Origin: Bordetella parapertussis
GTDB taxonomy: Bacteria; Bacteroidota; Bacteroidia; Chitinophagales; Chitinophagaceae
Direction of reading: 5' to 3'
Assembly: GCA_943331005.2 (NCBI GenBank)
Contig: CALQJX020000007.1
Location: forward strand, 88,899 to 152,898
Length of the DNA: 64,000 bases
In this document: positions 9,701 through 17,677 of the stretch, in pieces
Position numbering within the stretch: position 1 is the first letter of the stretch
Layout: every line of letters starts with the position of its first letter
The notes under the pieces: generated by a model
Seen by the model: only the letters and a program-made list of their open reading frames with translations
Database searches by the model: none
What the model was told of the DNA's origin: nothing
Made by a program: the position numbers and the translations under genes

Positions 9701-9866
9701 ACGCAACTGCATGATGGCCCTGCACAGATTGCTCTGTAGATAATGCCGGTAGCTTATTTACCGGTGTGGCAGAGATATGTACCTGCCCGTAGCTTATTAC
9801 CGGCAGTATAACCGCAGCTATGCAGGTTATGGTGTGTAGTGGCTTTCTGGTTCGATTCAAATTCAT
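6783..9866 (-). CDS. Large periplasmic tetratricopeptide-repeat protein
   Basis: A 1027-residue exported protein, with a signal peptide ending near VISYGQ after a basic N-terminus. Almost the whole length is made of TPR units, for example DKFAAAIKYYEEAG, YDEALQSFDIVKDEP, YNDAINYAQNFISRIG, NNKAIDAYRQVVLNYQG and DYFNAKALLQSIVKN. It ends in a Lys-rich tail. TPR solenoids mount protein complexes and have no catalytic role of their own. It sits between the TonB-dependent receptor (9 bp) and the barrel (6 bp). A scaffolding role linking periplasmic partners to the barrel is inferred from this order only. Confidence 0.88.
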   Translation of the reverse strand: MNLNRTRKPLHTITCIAAVILPVISYGQVHISATPVNKLPALSTEQSVQGHHAVASQTATQYDNAQAQRVALNNPADAERIRFNKAIAGLKTNALHASDYARKVMDETADPAYNQRIGFSLAHYYFRQDKFAAAIKYYEEAGLHNLDNDEIADQKFELAYCYFNNRQLDKAKPLFLAIKSLKENKYYMAGNYYYGLLCYNESKYDEALQSFDIVKDEPEYKSVVPYYIAEIYYFKGNRDKALSLADTLIHKKEKSFYDKELHLLAAQCLFEVQKYAAAKPYFDHYYEHADKIRKEDLYEIAYCNYKLDEWKKSIEKFRMLSDTRDSLGQTSMYLLGDCYLKTGDRLSARNAFGMCADMNFNKSLQEASMILYGRLSYETGNADEALRQLKLLLATYPATTYKDEAQTLLSGLMMKTSKYEDALDHLQEVKTKDNNYWNIYQKATYGYGVQLYRKGEIRKADDYFAMSLKNPLNSEYERAAYFWRAEACYHLQRYNDAINYAQNFISRIGDITTIEKLSPQSTIQHAYLTMGYSALETGNYVAAQDYFSQAQLAKSGDKHSGSVALLLEADAVFLQKNFSKAISLYERIIAMGGTEVDYAKYQKAILLGLLNKNTEKIALLQSLTKVKPASLYAGNAQYEMALTYLEMEQYKDALSALKVITESDKYKGIAPKALLKVAFIYQQQNDNNKAIDAYRQVVLNYQGADERIPALDALKSLYIQTNQPQQYTALLKEGNLPTDDNSNLDSTYYAAAEAQFSSEKWEDSRIGFTNYLNHYPNGVFAVKAHYYLGESYYKLRKSGEALTEFNSVLATPWNDFSESSARRAAAIALDMKLYEQSYVYYTTLRTNSTDEYGIESIYRGLMKSGYNLGKYEEASLYSDSLLAMSSVSADAANEAKFYKARAMQVADKDKEAMEAYRMLSGNKNGEIAAESRYRIAEILVKQDRLKEAEDAANETVKLSAGYESWVGKAYILLADILMKEKDYFNAKALLQSIVKNTKVQDLKQEASKKLDEVKKAEKSQSKLSEEK

Positions 9867-9875
9867 TCCTTTCCT

Positions 9876-12218
9876 TTAAAAACTCCAGGTTAAATTCAGG
9901 CTTGGGAAAAATGGCAACTGGTACTCTCTTAAATTGGTAATACGATCAACATAGAAAATGTTCTTCCTGTTATACACGTTGGTTATTGCAAAAGTGGCTT
10001 CAAGTTTAGAACGCTCATTCAACGTAAATTTCCTCTTCACAGATACGTCCAGACGGTGGAAATAAGAAAGTCGACCTCCGTTAATGATATCTGAGAACAA
10101 TGTACCGATAGTGCCACCCGATGTTAATGGGTTCGAAACCAATCCGCCGGATGTAAGATTCACATTCTCATAGAAACCCTGTGTCTGTGTGAATGGGAAT
10201 GGTGCACGCAGGTTGAAACGGGTAGAAAGATCCCATTCTTTTTTCTTACCCGCTGCATAAGATGCAACTATGTTCGAGTTGAAACGGGTATCGAATGGTG
10301 TAGGATAGGTTTGTTTCTGTCCTTTTGCATCAATACCGGTATAAGTTACTTTCTGATAGCCCATGGCTACCCACAGATATACCCTGTCATGACTGTATTT
10401 ACCCGAAAGATCCACGCCACTTGCCAGTCCTTTTGATGCGGCAAAGTCAGGGTCATTGGCTACTAACGGGTTTTTATTCCTGTTCAGCTCATTTACCTGT
10501 GGGAAGTATTTTACCCATGGTTCCACATTCAGTTCCACACGCTGTATGTCTACTTCTACACCACCTACCAGATGGTAAGATTTCTGTAGCGTAGATTTAA
10601 CCTGATTGCCATTAGCATCTGTGATCTGCTGGTCAGGGCTCATCAGGAAACCGGTAAACAGGTTCACAATGTCAATATCAGATTTTGTACTCATTATATT
10701 CTGCGAGTAAATTCCTGCTGCTCCCTTCATACGAACGCTCTCAGAAATATTGTACTTGATACCTACACGTGGTTCCGGAGAGAACTTACTGATCTCAGAA
10801 TAGTATTGTGCACGTAAACTAGGTTCAAAGATCACCTTGCTGCCAAAGTTGTGCCTGTACAAAAAGTAAAGAGATGCAATGGTGCTCTGACGGTCTTGTG
10901 TGGTGGAGATGCCGGGACCGCTTTTGTAACTAAGAGATGTATTGATACCATTTACTTCTACACCGTATTTCAGCTGGCTGTAATCTTTTAGGAAGTAAGT
11001 AAAGTTGATCGCTGCTTCAAAGCCGCCTATCTTACTGGTACTTGGTGTAGTATCTGTATTGTTAGTTGCTACCCTGTCCAGAGAAATGTCGTAGTTGGAG
11101 TAGGCAAACTTACCATCTATAAGTGCAGAAGTATTTGATGGAGATACAATAAAGGTTGCTCCGCCGCCCTTGGTGTTCCATTTGTAAGTAGCCGTTTTTG
11201 CACCGGTAGTATCGTTCATCAGGTTTGCCCTGTCATCAAAGTTGAAACCGAATACATTCAGTTTAGAACCATTGTCGCCATTTATGGTCACTTTACCATA
11301 AAGGTCACGGAACTGGAATGGAAGACCGTTTTTGAACTGGTCACTAAGGTTTGAATAAAGTGATTTTGAAGTTTCATCCAGGTAGCTCTGTTTGGCAGTA
11401 AGAAGGAATGTAACTCCCGAACCATTGTCTTTTTTCGATTTCACCAATGGTCCTTCCAGCATTACCCTACCCATGATAGGAGATGCAGATACAAGACCCG
11501 AAAGTTTGTTCCTGTTACCGTCTCTTGTATGCACATCTACGATCGCAGCTGTGCGGTTGCCATACTGTGCGCTGAAGCCCGCAGTATACACATCCACGTT
11601 ACGGATAGCTTCGGTTTCAAAAACCGAGAACAAACCTATTGAGTGGAAAGGGTTATATATGGTCACACCATCCAGATAGATACCTACCTGTGCAGGAGAA
11701 CCACCGCGTATATACAACTGGCCACCCTGGTCACCGGTAAAGATCACACCGGGTATTACCTGCAGGTATTGCGCTACGTCTGGCTCACCACCTGCGCTTG
11801 GTAGCATTTTCAGCTGGCGTGGCGTTACAGTGGTTACACCTGTGTTGATATGGGTGATCTTTTCTGTTTTCCTGCCCGAAACCTCTACTCCTTTCAGTTC
11901 CACTTCTTGGCGGTTCAGCATTATTTTCTTCGTTATTATAGCGTCAGACAACAGATTCACATCTGTAATGCTGCTGTCATAACCCACCGTAGTAATAAGC
12001 AACCTGTAGCTGCCCGGCACCAGACTGATAGAGAAATAACCATTTACGTCGGTCTGCACACCTGTTTTGGCATTTACAACAGATACGTTGGTATAGATCA
12101 TTGGCTCTCCGGTCTTTTTATCGTACACGAAGCCTTTTATGGTGCCATTTGTTTGCGCACCTGCAAGAAAGGGTAACAGAAATAGAAAAGCAGCCAGAAG
12201 GCCAATGCTTTTTTGCAT
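9876..12218 (-). CDS. TonB-dependent receptor with carboxypeptidase-like regulatory domain
   Basis: A 780-residue outer-membrane receptor. The signal peptide is MQKSIGLLAAFLFLLPFLAGAQ. Residues about 25-110 form a CarboxypepD_reg-like beta-sandwich (GTIKGFVYDKKTGEPMIYTNV ... DVNGYFSISLVPGSY). The plug domain follows (about 125-230, with RQLKMLPSAGGEPDVAQYLQ, GDQGGQLYIRGGSPAQVGIYLDG), then a 22-strand-type barrel ending in FFPSLNLTWSF. It lacks the SusC length and has no SusD neighbour, so polysaccharide import is not indicated; the ligand is unknown. It is the first gene of the five-gene operon and has a consensus promoter about 70 bp upstream. Confidence 0.92.
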   Translation of the reverse strand: MQKSIGLLAAFLFLLPFLAGAQTNGTIKGFVYDKKTGEPMIYTNVSVVNAKTGVQTDVNGYFSISLVPGSYRLLITTVGYDSSITDVNLLSDAIITKKIMLNRQEVELKGVEVSGRKTEKITHINTGVTTVTPRQLKMLPSAGGEPDVAQYLQVIPGVIFTGDQGGQLYIRGGSPAQVGIYLDGVTIYNPFHSIGLFSVFETEAIRNVDVYTAGFSAQYGNRTAAIVDVHTRDGNRNKLSGLVSASPIMGRVMLEGPLVKSKKDNGSGVTFLLTAKQSYLDETSKSLYSNLSDQFKNGLPFQFRDLYGKVTINGDNGSKLNVFGFNFDDRANLMNDTTGAKTATYKWNTKGGGATFIVSPSNTSALIDGKFAYSNYDISLDRVATNNTDTTPSTSKIGGFEAAINFTYFLKDYSQLKYGVEVNGINTSLSYKSGPGISTTQDRQSTIASLYFLYRHNFGSKVIFEPSLRAQYYSEISKFSPEPRVGIKYNISESVRMKGAAGIYSQNIMSTKSDIDIVNLFTGFLMSPDQQITDANGNQVKSTLQKSYHLVGGVEVDIQRVELNVEPWVKYFPQVNELNRNKNPLVANDPDFAASKGLASGVDLSGKYSHDRVYLWVAMGYQKVTYTGIDAKGQKQTYPTPFDTRFNSNIVASYAAGKKKEWDLSTRFNLRAPFPFTQTQGFYENVNLTSGGLVSNPLTSGGTIGTLFSDIINGGRLSYFHRLDVSVKRKFTLNERSKLEATFAITNVYNRKNIFYVDRITNLREYQLPFFPSLNLTWSF

Positions 12219-12286
12219 AAATAGTGTTTTAAAATAGATAAAAATAGTGCTGCATACACCACTTTACAGTAGTACCGCAATATCCA

Positions 12287-12317
12287 CAAAGATAGTAATA
12301 ACCATATGGCTAACAAA
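12287..12317 (-). promoter_or_regulatory. Consensus Bacteroidota promoter for the TonB-receptor operon
   Basis: On the minus strand TTTG (12314-12317) is followed after exactly 19 bp by TATCTTTG (12287-12294). This matches the primary-sigma consensus TTTG-N19-TAnnTTTG. The start codon is 68 bp downstream, leaving room for a leader of about 60 nt. Confidence 0.75.
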
Positions 12318-12445
12318 TGCTATTATTTTGTGAAAATTTCGGCCCTGTTATCATTTTTAACAACTTACATAATGGTCATTTTATAACACTTGCGTCCTAT
12401 TCAATACTACCTGTCTGTCAGCCTATTTCTCTATACTATCTGACC

Positions 12446-15061
12446 CTACGCTGCCTCATCTTCAGGCATTACAAAGAATGATGCACACCTTACCGGGTTC
12501 ATAAATCCGGTTATCCTGGTTCCTGCTTTAAGCTGCTTTCTTGCTGCCTGCAGGAACGGTATCAGAAATTGATTTACTTTTTCTTCTTCTCCGGCATTCA
12601 GCATCTGATTGGCATACTTCTTTTTCAGGTATATGTTCATGAAAGACAGCATATTAGTGCCCATCATCGGATCTATTACATCACGTGCATATTGCATCGG
12701 GGTCATAGAGCCGCGCACTATGCCGCACATATGCAGATAGTAGGTTGCTGCTCTGAATGCCCAATAGGGTTTGCTACCTCCCGGTGCTGCTTTTCTATAC
12801 CGCAGCAGGAAGTATTGCAGTACCAACCATGGCAATAGCATCAGTATCAGTAAAATGCTACCTGTTATTCCTGCTGCAGTAAGCAGTATCTTTTGCACAG
12901 GTACTTCCTGTTCTTTTTCGGTTACCGGTTGCTTTTCCTTGGTAGTGGCAAGGTCTGTCCTTTTCAGGTACACTTCGTCGGTAGGTATAGCCTCCGGAAA
13001 CTTCTTAATTATTGAAGCCGCACTTTCACCATCACTAGCCTCCAGCTTTTTCATTACTTCAGAGTAAGAAACTGCCGTACCTATATCACCTTTTTGCACC
13101 TTTGCCAGCGGAATAGCAATACTATCCTTATACACTACGGCCACTTTCATGTCCATGGTCAGCTCGGTAGGTTGGGAGGGTTTGTAGTCCTTGTCATGAA
13201 ACACGAATTGTTTCACTGCCATCTTCATCGCTTTTTTCAGGGTATCCACATCTACTATTACCCCTTCTGCTGCCAGCCATGCCTTGGGTGGCTGCATAGG
13301 TGGGGTGCCATCTGGCTGAGGGGTAGACCGGTTTTCACTGTCATTGCCTACAGTAGTGTCAAAATCCAGCCAGCCATATCCCGGAAAATAAACCTGAACC
13401 CAGGCATGTGCCTGATTAGCATAATACCAGTACCAGCCCTTGTTTTTATCGCTACGCTCTTCCGTCAGGAACCCTACTGCAATTCTCGATGGTATCCCCA
13501 GCGATCGTAGCATGAACAGGGTAGCACCGGCAAAGTAGGCGCAGTATCCCTTATGATTGTCATTCAGGAAGTACATCAGTTTCGATGCATTGGGCAGGTC
13601 GGGTATACCCGGATTGTCGGTATACTCATACAATCGTTTGCCGTTCTCATCTTTCGAAAGGAAGTAATTTCTTATAGCTAGTACTTTATCTACAGGTGTG
13701 TGTGCGGTATCAGTTATCCTATGTGCCAATTCACTTATCGATCCGAATTTCTGATTGCCTGGCATATAGGTGTAGTATTTCATGAACTTGGCATCCATGT
13801 TTTTATAGTCTTCTACCTTTCGCAATACTTCAAATCGCATCTCCTGAAACTTCTTTACTTCAGGATTCTGCACATTGTATACAAAGTAGGCACTGTTCAG
13901 CGCAGATACATAGCTTTTTGCCCTATATGCCGACCTGAACTGATCCCTGAAATCTTTTTCTATGGTTATAGGTTGCACAAAATACCCCACATTGGGTGCC
14001 AGATAGGTGCTTGCCGCCAGGGTACGGCAATAGATCTCTACCTCTACCGTCTGCCTCAGCTTTTCTCCCATACTGTTTTTGATAACAGATGAGTCTGCCT
14101 TGGTATTGAACAGGGGTATTTTAGACGGGTCCGGCTCAAACAGATCATTGAAAGGAATAGTGGAATCTCGTTCAAACGTTTCTGTGCTGGTATCGAATTT
14201 GGTAAAGTAGAATGCCGTCAGATAGAGCGGGTTCGGTACATCGGTATTAGGAAAAAAGTTATCTATATGTGCGCAAAACAGCAATTCATTGCTCCTGCCC
14301 AGTGCGCCACTCAGTCTAGAATAGTCTTTAAGATCAAAGGAGTTATCCTTGTTCTTCTTCAGCATACTGTTCTGACCTTCCTTGCCCTTGCCGCCATAAT
14401 TAGCTACAGTTTCCTGTATCTCACCTCTGCGCCAGTAGATGATACCACCCAGAAAACCAGTAGAGATGATCAGAAATAATGCCAGTCTGCGGGTAAGGAA
14501 CCACCAGAATCTGGCCGACTTGTCTTTATAATTATAGATCTGCTCCGTAGTAAATACTATATAAATGCTATATACCAGTGCCGGTGCAAAAGAAAGCAGT
14601 AATCCGCGCGCAGTTTCTATATCCCCACGGGCTATTACCAGCACGCAACCACACAGGGTAGCAGCAGCTACCAGCACAGACCAGTAGCGCATTCTTAGAA
14701 AACCCCAGCCCATCAGCCAGCCGGTACCAAACAAAATAGCCGCAACCTGAAACTGTCTTGCTATAAAGAATGCATCAAACTCGCCGCTTTCATACTTGTC
14801 TAGTCCCAGGTATAGCATATACATGCCTGCTATAAGTAGCGCAAACGTGGGCAGGAAACGAAAACGGAAAGAATAGAATAGTGCCGAAAGCGACATGCCT
14901 GCGCCAAACAATAAAGTTTGCCTCAGGGCGTCGTTGCGCAATATGGAATAATACTCGTTTACCTGCTGCAGCAAAAAGTAGCCTACTATGGCAGTTGGTA
15001 GCACCAGGAATAGGAGCTTGGCCAGAAATTCATTTACCGGGGCCGCGCGTTGTATCCTCAT
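12446..15061 (-). CDS. Membrane-anchored transglutaminase-like protein (TgpA-type)
   Basis: An 871-residue membrane protein. The N-terminal 210 residues hold about six hydrophobic helices, followed by a large extracytoplasmic region with a transglutaminase-like domain. The papain-like triad is visible: C507 in GYCAYFAGATLFMLRSLG, H552 in NQAHAWVQVYF and D567 in GWLDFDTT. A further membrane helix (ILLTAAGITGSILLILMLLP) and a C-terminal cytoplasmic region resembling DUF4129 close the protein, as in TgpA. Transglutaminase-like folds of this class are usually thiol proteases or amidases; the substrate is unknown. It stands alone, 227 bp from the TonB-receptor start. Confidence 0.85.
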   Translation of the reverse strand: MRIQRAAPVNEFLAKLLFLVLPTAIVGYFLLQQVNEYYSILRNDALRQTLLFGAGMSLSALFYSFRFRFLPTFALLIAGMYMLYLGLDKYESGEFDAFFIARQFQVAAILFGTGWLMGWGFLRMRYWSVLVAAATLCGCVLVIARGDIETARGLLLSFAPALVYSIYIVFTTEQIYNYKDKSARFWWFLTRRLALFLIISTGFLGGIIYWRRGEIQETVANYGGKGKEGQNSMLKKNKDNSFDLKDYSRLSGALGRSNELLFCAHIDNFFPNTDVPNPLYLTAFYFTKFDTSTETFERDSTIPFNDLFEPDPSKIPLFNTKADSSVIKNSMGEKLRQTVEVEIYCRTLAASTYLAPNVGYFVQPITIEKDFRDQFRSAYRAKSYVSALNSAYFVYNVQNPEVKKFQEMRFEVLRKVEDYKNMDAKFMKYYTYMPGNQKFGSISELAHRITDTAHTPVDKVLAIRNYFLSKDENGKRLYEYTDNPGIPDLPNASKLMYFLNDNHKGYCAYFAGATLFMLRSLGIPSRIAVGFLTEERSDKNKGWYWYYANQAHAWVQVYFPGYGWLDFDTTVGNDSENRSTPQPDGTPPMQPPKAWLAAEGVIVDVDTLKKAMKMAVKQFVFHDKDYKPSQPTELTMDMKVAVVYKDSIAIPLAKVQKGDIGTAVSYSEVMKKLEASDGESAASIIKKFPEAIPTDEVYLKRTDLATTKEKQPVTEKEQEVPVQKILLTAAGITGSILLILMLLPWLVLQYFLLRYRKAAPGGSKPYWAFRAATYYLHMCGIVRGSMTPMQYARDVIDPMMGTNMLSFMNIYLKKKYANQMLNAGEEEKVNQFLIPFLQAARKQLKAGTRITGFMNPVRCASFFVMPEDEAA

Positions 15062-15231
15062 AATTCAATTTCTGACATAAATGTAGGGTAAAAAACGGGA
15101 GCACATTTGTTAAAAAATGCACTACTCAATACAACCATTTTCACCACTTTGTTTTGCGAATATTCAGCAACTTTTTTGCATCAATAATACTTGCAAAACC
15201 ATTTGTAGCTATACTTACCGCAGAAAATTTT

Positions 15232-15239
15232 TATTTTTG
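15232..15239 (+). promoter_or_regulatory. -7 element TATTTTTG of the DUF983 gene
   Basis: An exact TAnnTTTG element ends only 4 nt before the ATG at 15244. Transcription starting 4-7 nt after this element would give a transcript with no 5' leader. No clear -33 element is seen. Confidence 0.55.
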
Positions 15240-15243
15240 CATC

Positions 15244-15654
15244 ATGGAAAAAGATTCCAGTAAACCGGGATTGTTACCGGCCTTGTTCACAATGAAGTGT
15301 CCTAGTTGCAGAAAAATCCACGTTTTTGTCAACAAAAGTATGTTCCCGCTCAGTCAGCTGGTAATACTTAAAGATGAATGTGAGGTATGTGGACAGAAAA
15401 TGAAATCTGAACGAAACAATGGTGGCGGTATCAATTACGCCCTTACCATGGTTCTGTTTTTCCTTAACCTTTGTTGGTACTGGCCCATTTTCGGACTTTC
15501 TTACAAAGATGATAGTGTCTGGTATTATCTGCTCACCAGTACTACTGTTGTGTTGTTGGCACAGCCATACCTAATGAGGCTCTCCCGAATGATATATCTA
15601 TATCTCTACGTGAGCTTCGGCGATTCAAGAAGGGTATACGATCAGGATATCTAG
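15244..15654 (+). CDS. DUF983 family membrane protein
   Basis: A 136-residue protein. The ATG at 15244 was chosen because an in-frame TTG at 15154 lies upstream of the promoter element. The N-terminus carries two CxxC zinc-binding-like motifs (MKCPSCRK and DECEVCGQK). Two membrane helices follow (NYALTMVLFFLNLCWYWPIF and WYYLLTSTTVVLLAQPYLMR), then a conserved RMIYLYLYVSF segment. This is the DUF983 layout; such proteins are widespread in Bacteroidota and uncharacterised, sometimes found near cytochrome oxidase genes, which is not the case here. It converges on the formyltransferase gene with a 9-bp gap. Confidence 0.85.
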   Translation: MEKDSSKPGLLPALFTMKCPSCRKIHVFVNKSMFPLSQLVILKDECEVCGQKMKSERNNGGGINYALTMVLFFLNLCWYWPIFGLSYKDDSVWYYLLTSTTVVLLAQPYLMRLSRMIYLYLYVSFGDSRRVYDQDI

Positions 15655-15663
15655 CAATAGGAT

Positions 15664-16410
15664 TTATTCCTTTTCTCTTTTGAAGTAGACCTTTTCTCCG
15701 TTCAGCAGAAAATAGGGAGGCTCAAAACCGGGCATAGCTGTGGCGCGGATGTGACGCTCTATTTTTTCTTTGTCCCAGTTCAGATCTATCACTTTCAGTG
15801 CAGCCATTTCTTTGCGCATGTGCAGACTCGTTCCATACTTGTGCACCAGCGACTCCTGAGCAACCAATTGGTACTTTCCGGTTATTACATGGCTCAGTGT
15901 CTGCTTAAAGAGTTTCAATGAGGAATCATAGGTTGCCAGATACAGGTCGTTTACCCAGCAGTTTTCCGGAATAGGAAAACGTTTCTGAAACAGAATATCC
16001 CCATGGTCTATGCGGGTATCTATGCGGTGCAGGGTAGTGCCAAACTCTTTTTTATCTTCAATAATAGCAAACGAAAACTGATTACTGCCTCTGTATTCGG
16101 GTAGTGGTGCCATATGCAGATTCAGAGCTATCTGGCTGGCCTTGTCTATATGATGTTGTTTCAGTATCTCATGATACTGTACCGAATAGATGATATCGCA
16201 CTCTGGTAGCTCATCTAGTTTGCTAAAGACGGTTATATTATTTGCTTTTGCCAGTGCGGTCAGGTCGTGTTCACCGCCAAATTCACTACGTGCCTGTGTC
16301 ATAATGCCCACTATTTCTACATTCAGTTCTGTAGCTTTTGCTGCCAGGTAAGAAAGACATTCATAGCCAATGGGCTTGGAGCCAAGAAAAATCAGCTTCT
16401 TTGTGTGCAT
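15664..16410 (-). CDS. Formyltransferase-fold protein (sugar N-formyltransferase-like)
   Basis: A 248-residue protein with the formyl_transf_N fold. The catalytic Asn-His-Asp set of 10-formyl-tetrahydrofolate enzymes is visible as NLHMAPLPEYRGSNQ and RIDTRIDHGDILFQ. It is shorter than methionyl-tRNA formyltransferase (about 310) and lacks its C-terminal OB domain. It is therefore more like enzymes that N-formylate amino sugars of surface glycans. The ATG at 16410 is preferred to an in-frame TTG at 16416 because it follows a TATTTTTG element by 3 nt. The divergent neighbour is a glycosyltransferase, which supports a glycan role by context. Confidence 0.75.
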   Translation of the reverse strand: MHTKKLIFLGSKPIGYECLSYLAAKATELNVEIVGIMTQARSEFGGEHDLTALAKANNITVFSKLDELPECDIIYSVQYHEILKQHHIDKASQIALNLHMAPLPEYRGSNQFSFAIIEDKKEFGTTLHRIDTRIDHGDILFQKRFPIPENCWVNDLYLATYDSSLKLFKQTLSHVITGKYQLVAQESLVHKYGTSLHMRKEMAALKVIDLNWDKEKIERHIRATAMPGFEPPYFLLNGEKVYFKREKE

Positions 16411-16413
16411 ACG

Positions 16414-16421
16414 CAAAAATA
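16414..16421 (-). promoter_or_regulatory. -7 element TATTTTTG of the formyltransferase gene
   Basis: An exact TAnnTTTG on the minus strand, 3 nt before the ATG at 16410. The divergent glycosyltransferase has a near match, TAATTTAG, at 16439-16446 on the plus strand, so both promoters are packed into 44 bp and a leaderless transcript is predicted for this gene. Confidence 0.55.
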
Positions 16422-16454
16422 AGTTTAAAAAGTTATTCTAATTTAGCAGTTCGT

Positions 16455-17669
16455 ATGAATGGTCGCAAAATACTGATAGTTACCAATAGGGTACCATATC
16501 CTTTGAAAGATGGTGGTAACCTTGCCATGTTCTCCATTATCGATGGGTATCATCGTTCGGGCTGGCAGGTGCATCTGTTGACCATGAATACCAGCAGGCA
16601 TTTTGTTGATCCCAAAAAGGTTAATGAGGTATTTGGCCATCTGCATGGCCTCACAATTGTAGAAATTGATAATAAACTGAACTGGAAAGCCCTTTTAAAG
16701 AATTTCCTCTTCAGCAAAGAACCGGAACACGCTCGCAGATTCTATAGCGATGATTTCCGCGAAAAACTAAAAGAAGTTCTTGTTTCCTTTACCCCCGATG
16801 CTATTCAGATAGAAAGTGTTTTCCTCTCTACCTATATGTCGGCTATTCGTAAGTACTCTGAAGCAGTTACTATATTGCGTATGCACAATATAGAGTACCA
16901 GATTTGGCAGGGACTCGCAAAGAAAACTAAGAATAAACTCAAGGCCTTCTACCTCGATAACCTTTCCATCAGGGTCCGTAACTTCGAGCGCGATGCCTGG
17001 AAACAATACGATCTCATCCTTGCCATTACAGAAAAAGATGCACATCTGGTTCGCCGTTTAGAAGAGGTGGCAGGTCTGGTTGTTGCGCCATTTAGCATAG
17101 ATACTACTCGCTTTGCTCCGGTCAGGCAAACAGGCGAATGGGTGGGCTACCACATTGGTGCCATGGACTGGCGCGCCAATCAGGAGGGTATCAGGTGGTT
17201 TTTGGAAAAAACATGGCCCTTGGTTCGCAAGGCAGTGCCGGGTTTTAAATTCTTTTTTGCCGGTCGTAATATGGGCAAAGAATTTATGAATATGGAGATA
17301 ACCGGCGTCCAATGCATGGGCGAAGTGCCTGATGCCGATGCTTTTATTGCAGATAAAAAGATCCTCATCGTGCCGCTTTGGTCGGGTGGGGGCATCAGGG
17401 TCAAAATACTAGAGGCCATGGCAGCTGGTAAGGTGGTCATTGCTACCTCTAAAGCTATAAAGGGTATTGAAGCTCGTCCGCAGGAACATTACCTGCGTGT
17501 ACATACCCCGGCCGAATTTGCAAAGGCCATCAAATGGTGTCTGGAGCATAAAGATGCTGCAGAGAAAATGGCAGAAAATGCTCGGGCGCTGGTCATAGAG
17601 AAATATGAGCAGACCAGAACCATGAAGCTCATCACTGATGAGGTGGAGTTCCTCATCAGCAAAAAGTAG
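16455..17669 (+). CDS. Glycosyltransferase, GT4-like
   Basis: A 404-residue glycosyltransferase with two Rossmann-like lobes (GT-B). The N lobe begins RKILIVTNRVPYPLKDGGN, the acceptor-side pattern of family 4 enzymes. The C lobe carries GAMDWRANQEGIRWF, FKFFFAGRN, a P-L-W-S-G-G-G-IRVKILEAMAAGKVVIATS donor-binding segment and IEARPQEHYL. Such enzymes use nucleotide sugars to build cell-surface glycans. The start at 16455 (MNGRKIL) is chosen over an upstream extension that would run into the divergent gene. The gene converges on the aldehyde dehydrogenase with 8 bp between stops. Confidence 0.88.
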   Translation: MNGRKILIVTNRVPYPLKDGGNLAMFSIIDGYHRSGWQVHLLTMNTSRHFVDPKKVNEVFGHLHGLTIVEIDNKLNWKALLKNFLFSKEPEHARRFYSDDFREKLKEVLVSFTPDAIQIESVFLSTYMSAIRKYSEAVTILRMHNIEYQIWQGLAKKTKNKLKAFYLDNLSIRVRNFERDAWKQYDLILAITEKDAHLVRRLEEVAGLVVAPFSIDTTRFAPVRQTGEWVGYHIGAMDWRANQEGIRWFLEKTWPLVRKAVPGFKFFFAGRNMGKEFMNMEITGVQCMGEVPDADAFIADKKILIVPLWSGGGIRVKILEAMAAGKVVIATSKAIKGIEARPQEHYLRVHTPAEFAKAIKWCLEHKDAAEKMAENARALVIEKYEQTRTMKLITDEVEFLISKK

Positions 17670-17677
17670 CTTCTTGG

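Noticed and set aside
9876..12218. SusC-type polysaccharide receptor
   Set aside because: It is shorter than SusC proteins (about 1000 residues) and no SusD gene is adjacent.
15154..15243. Upstream in-frame extension of the DUF983 gene
   Set aside because: It would need a TTG start, crosses the -7 element and adds no family-conserved sequence.
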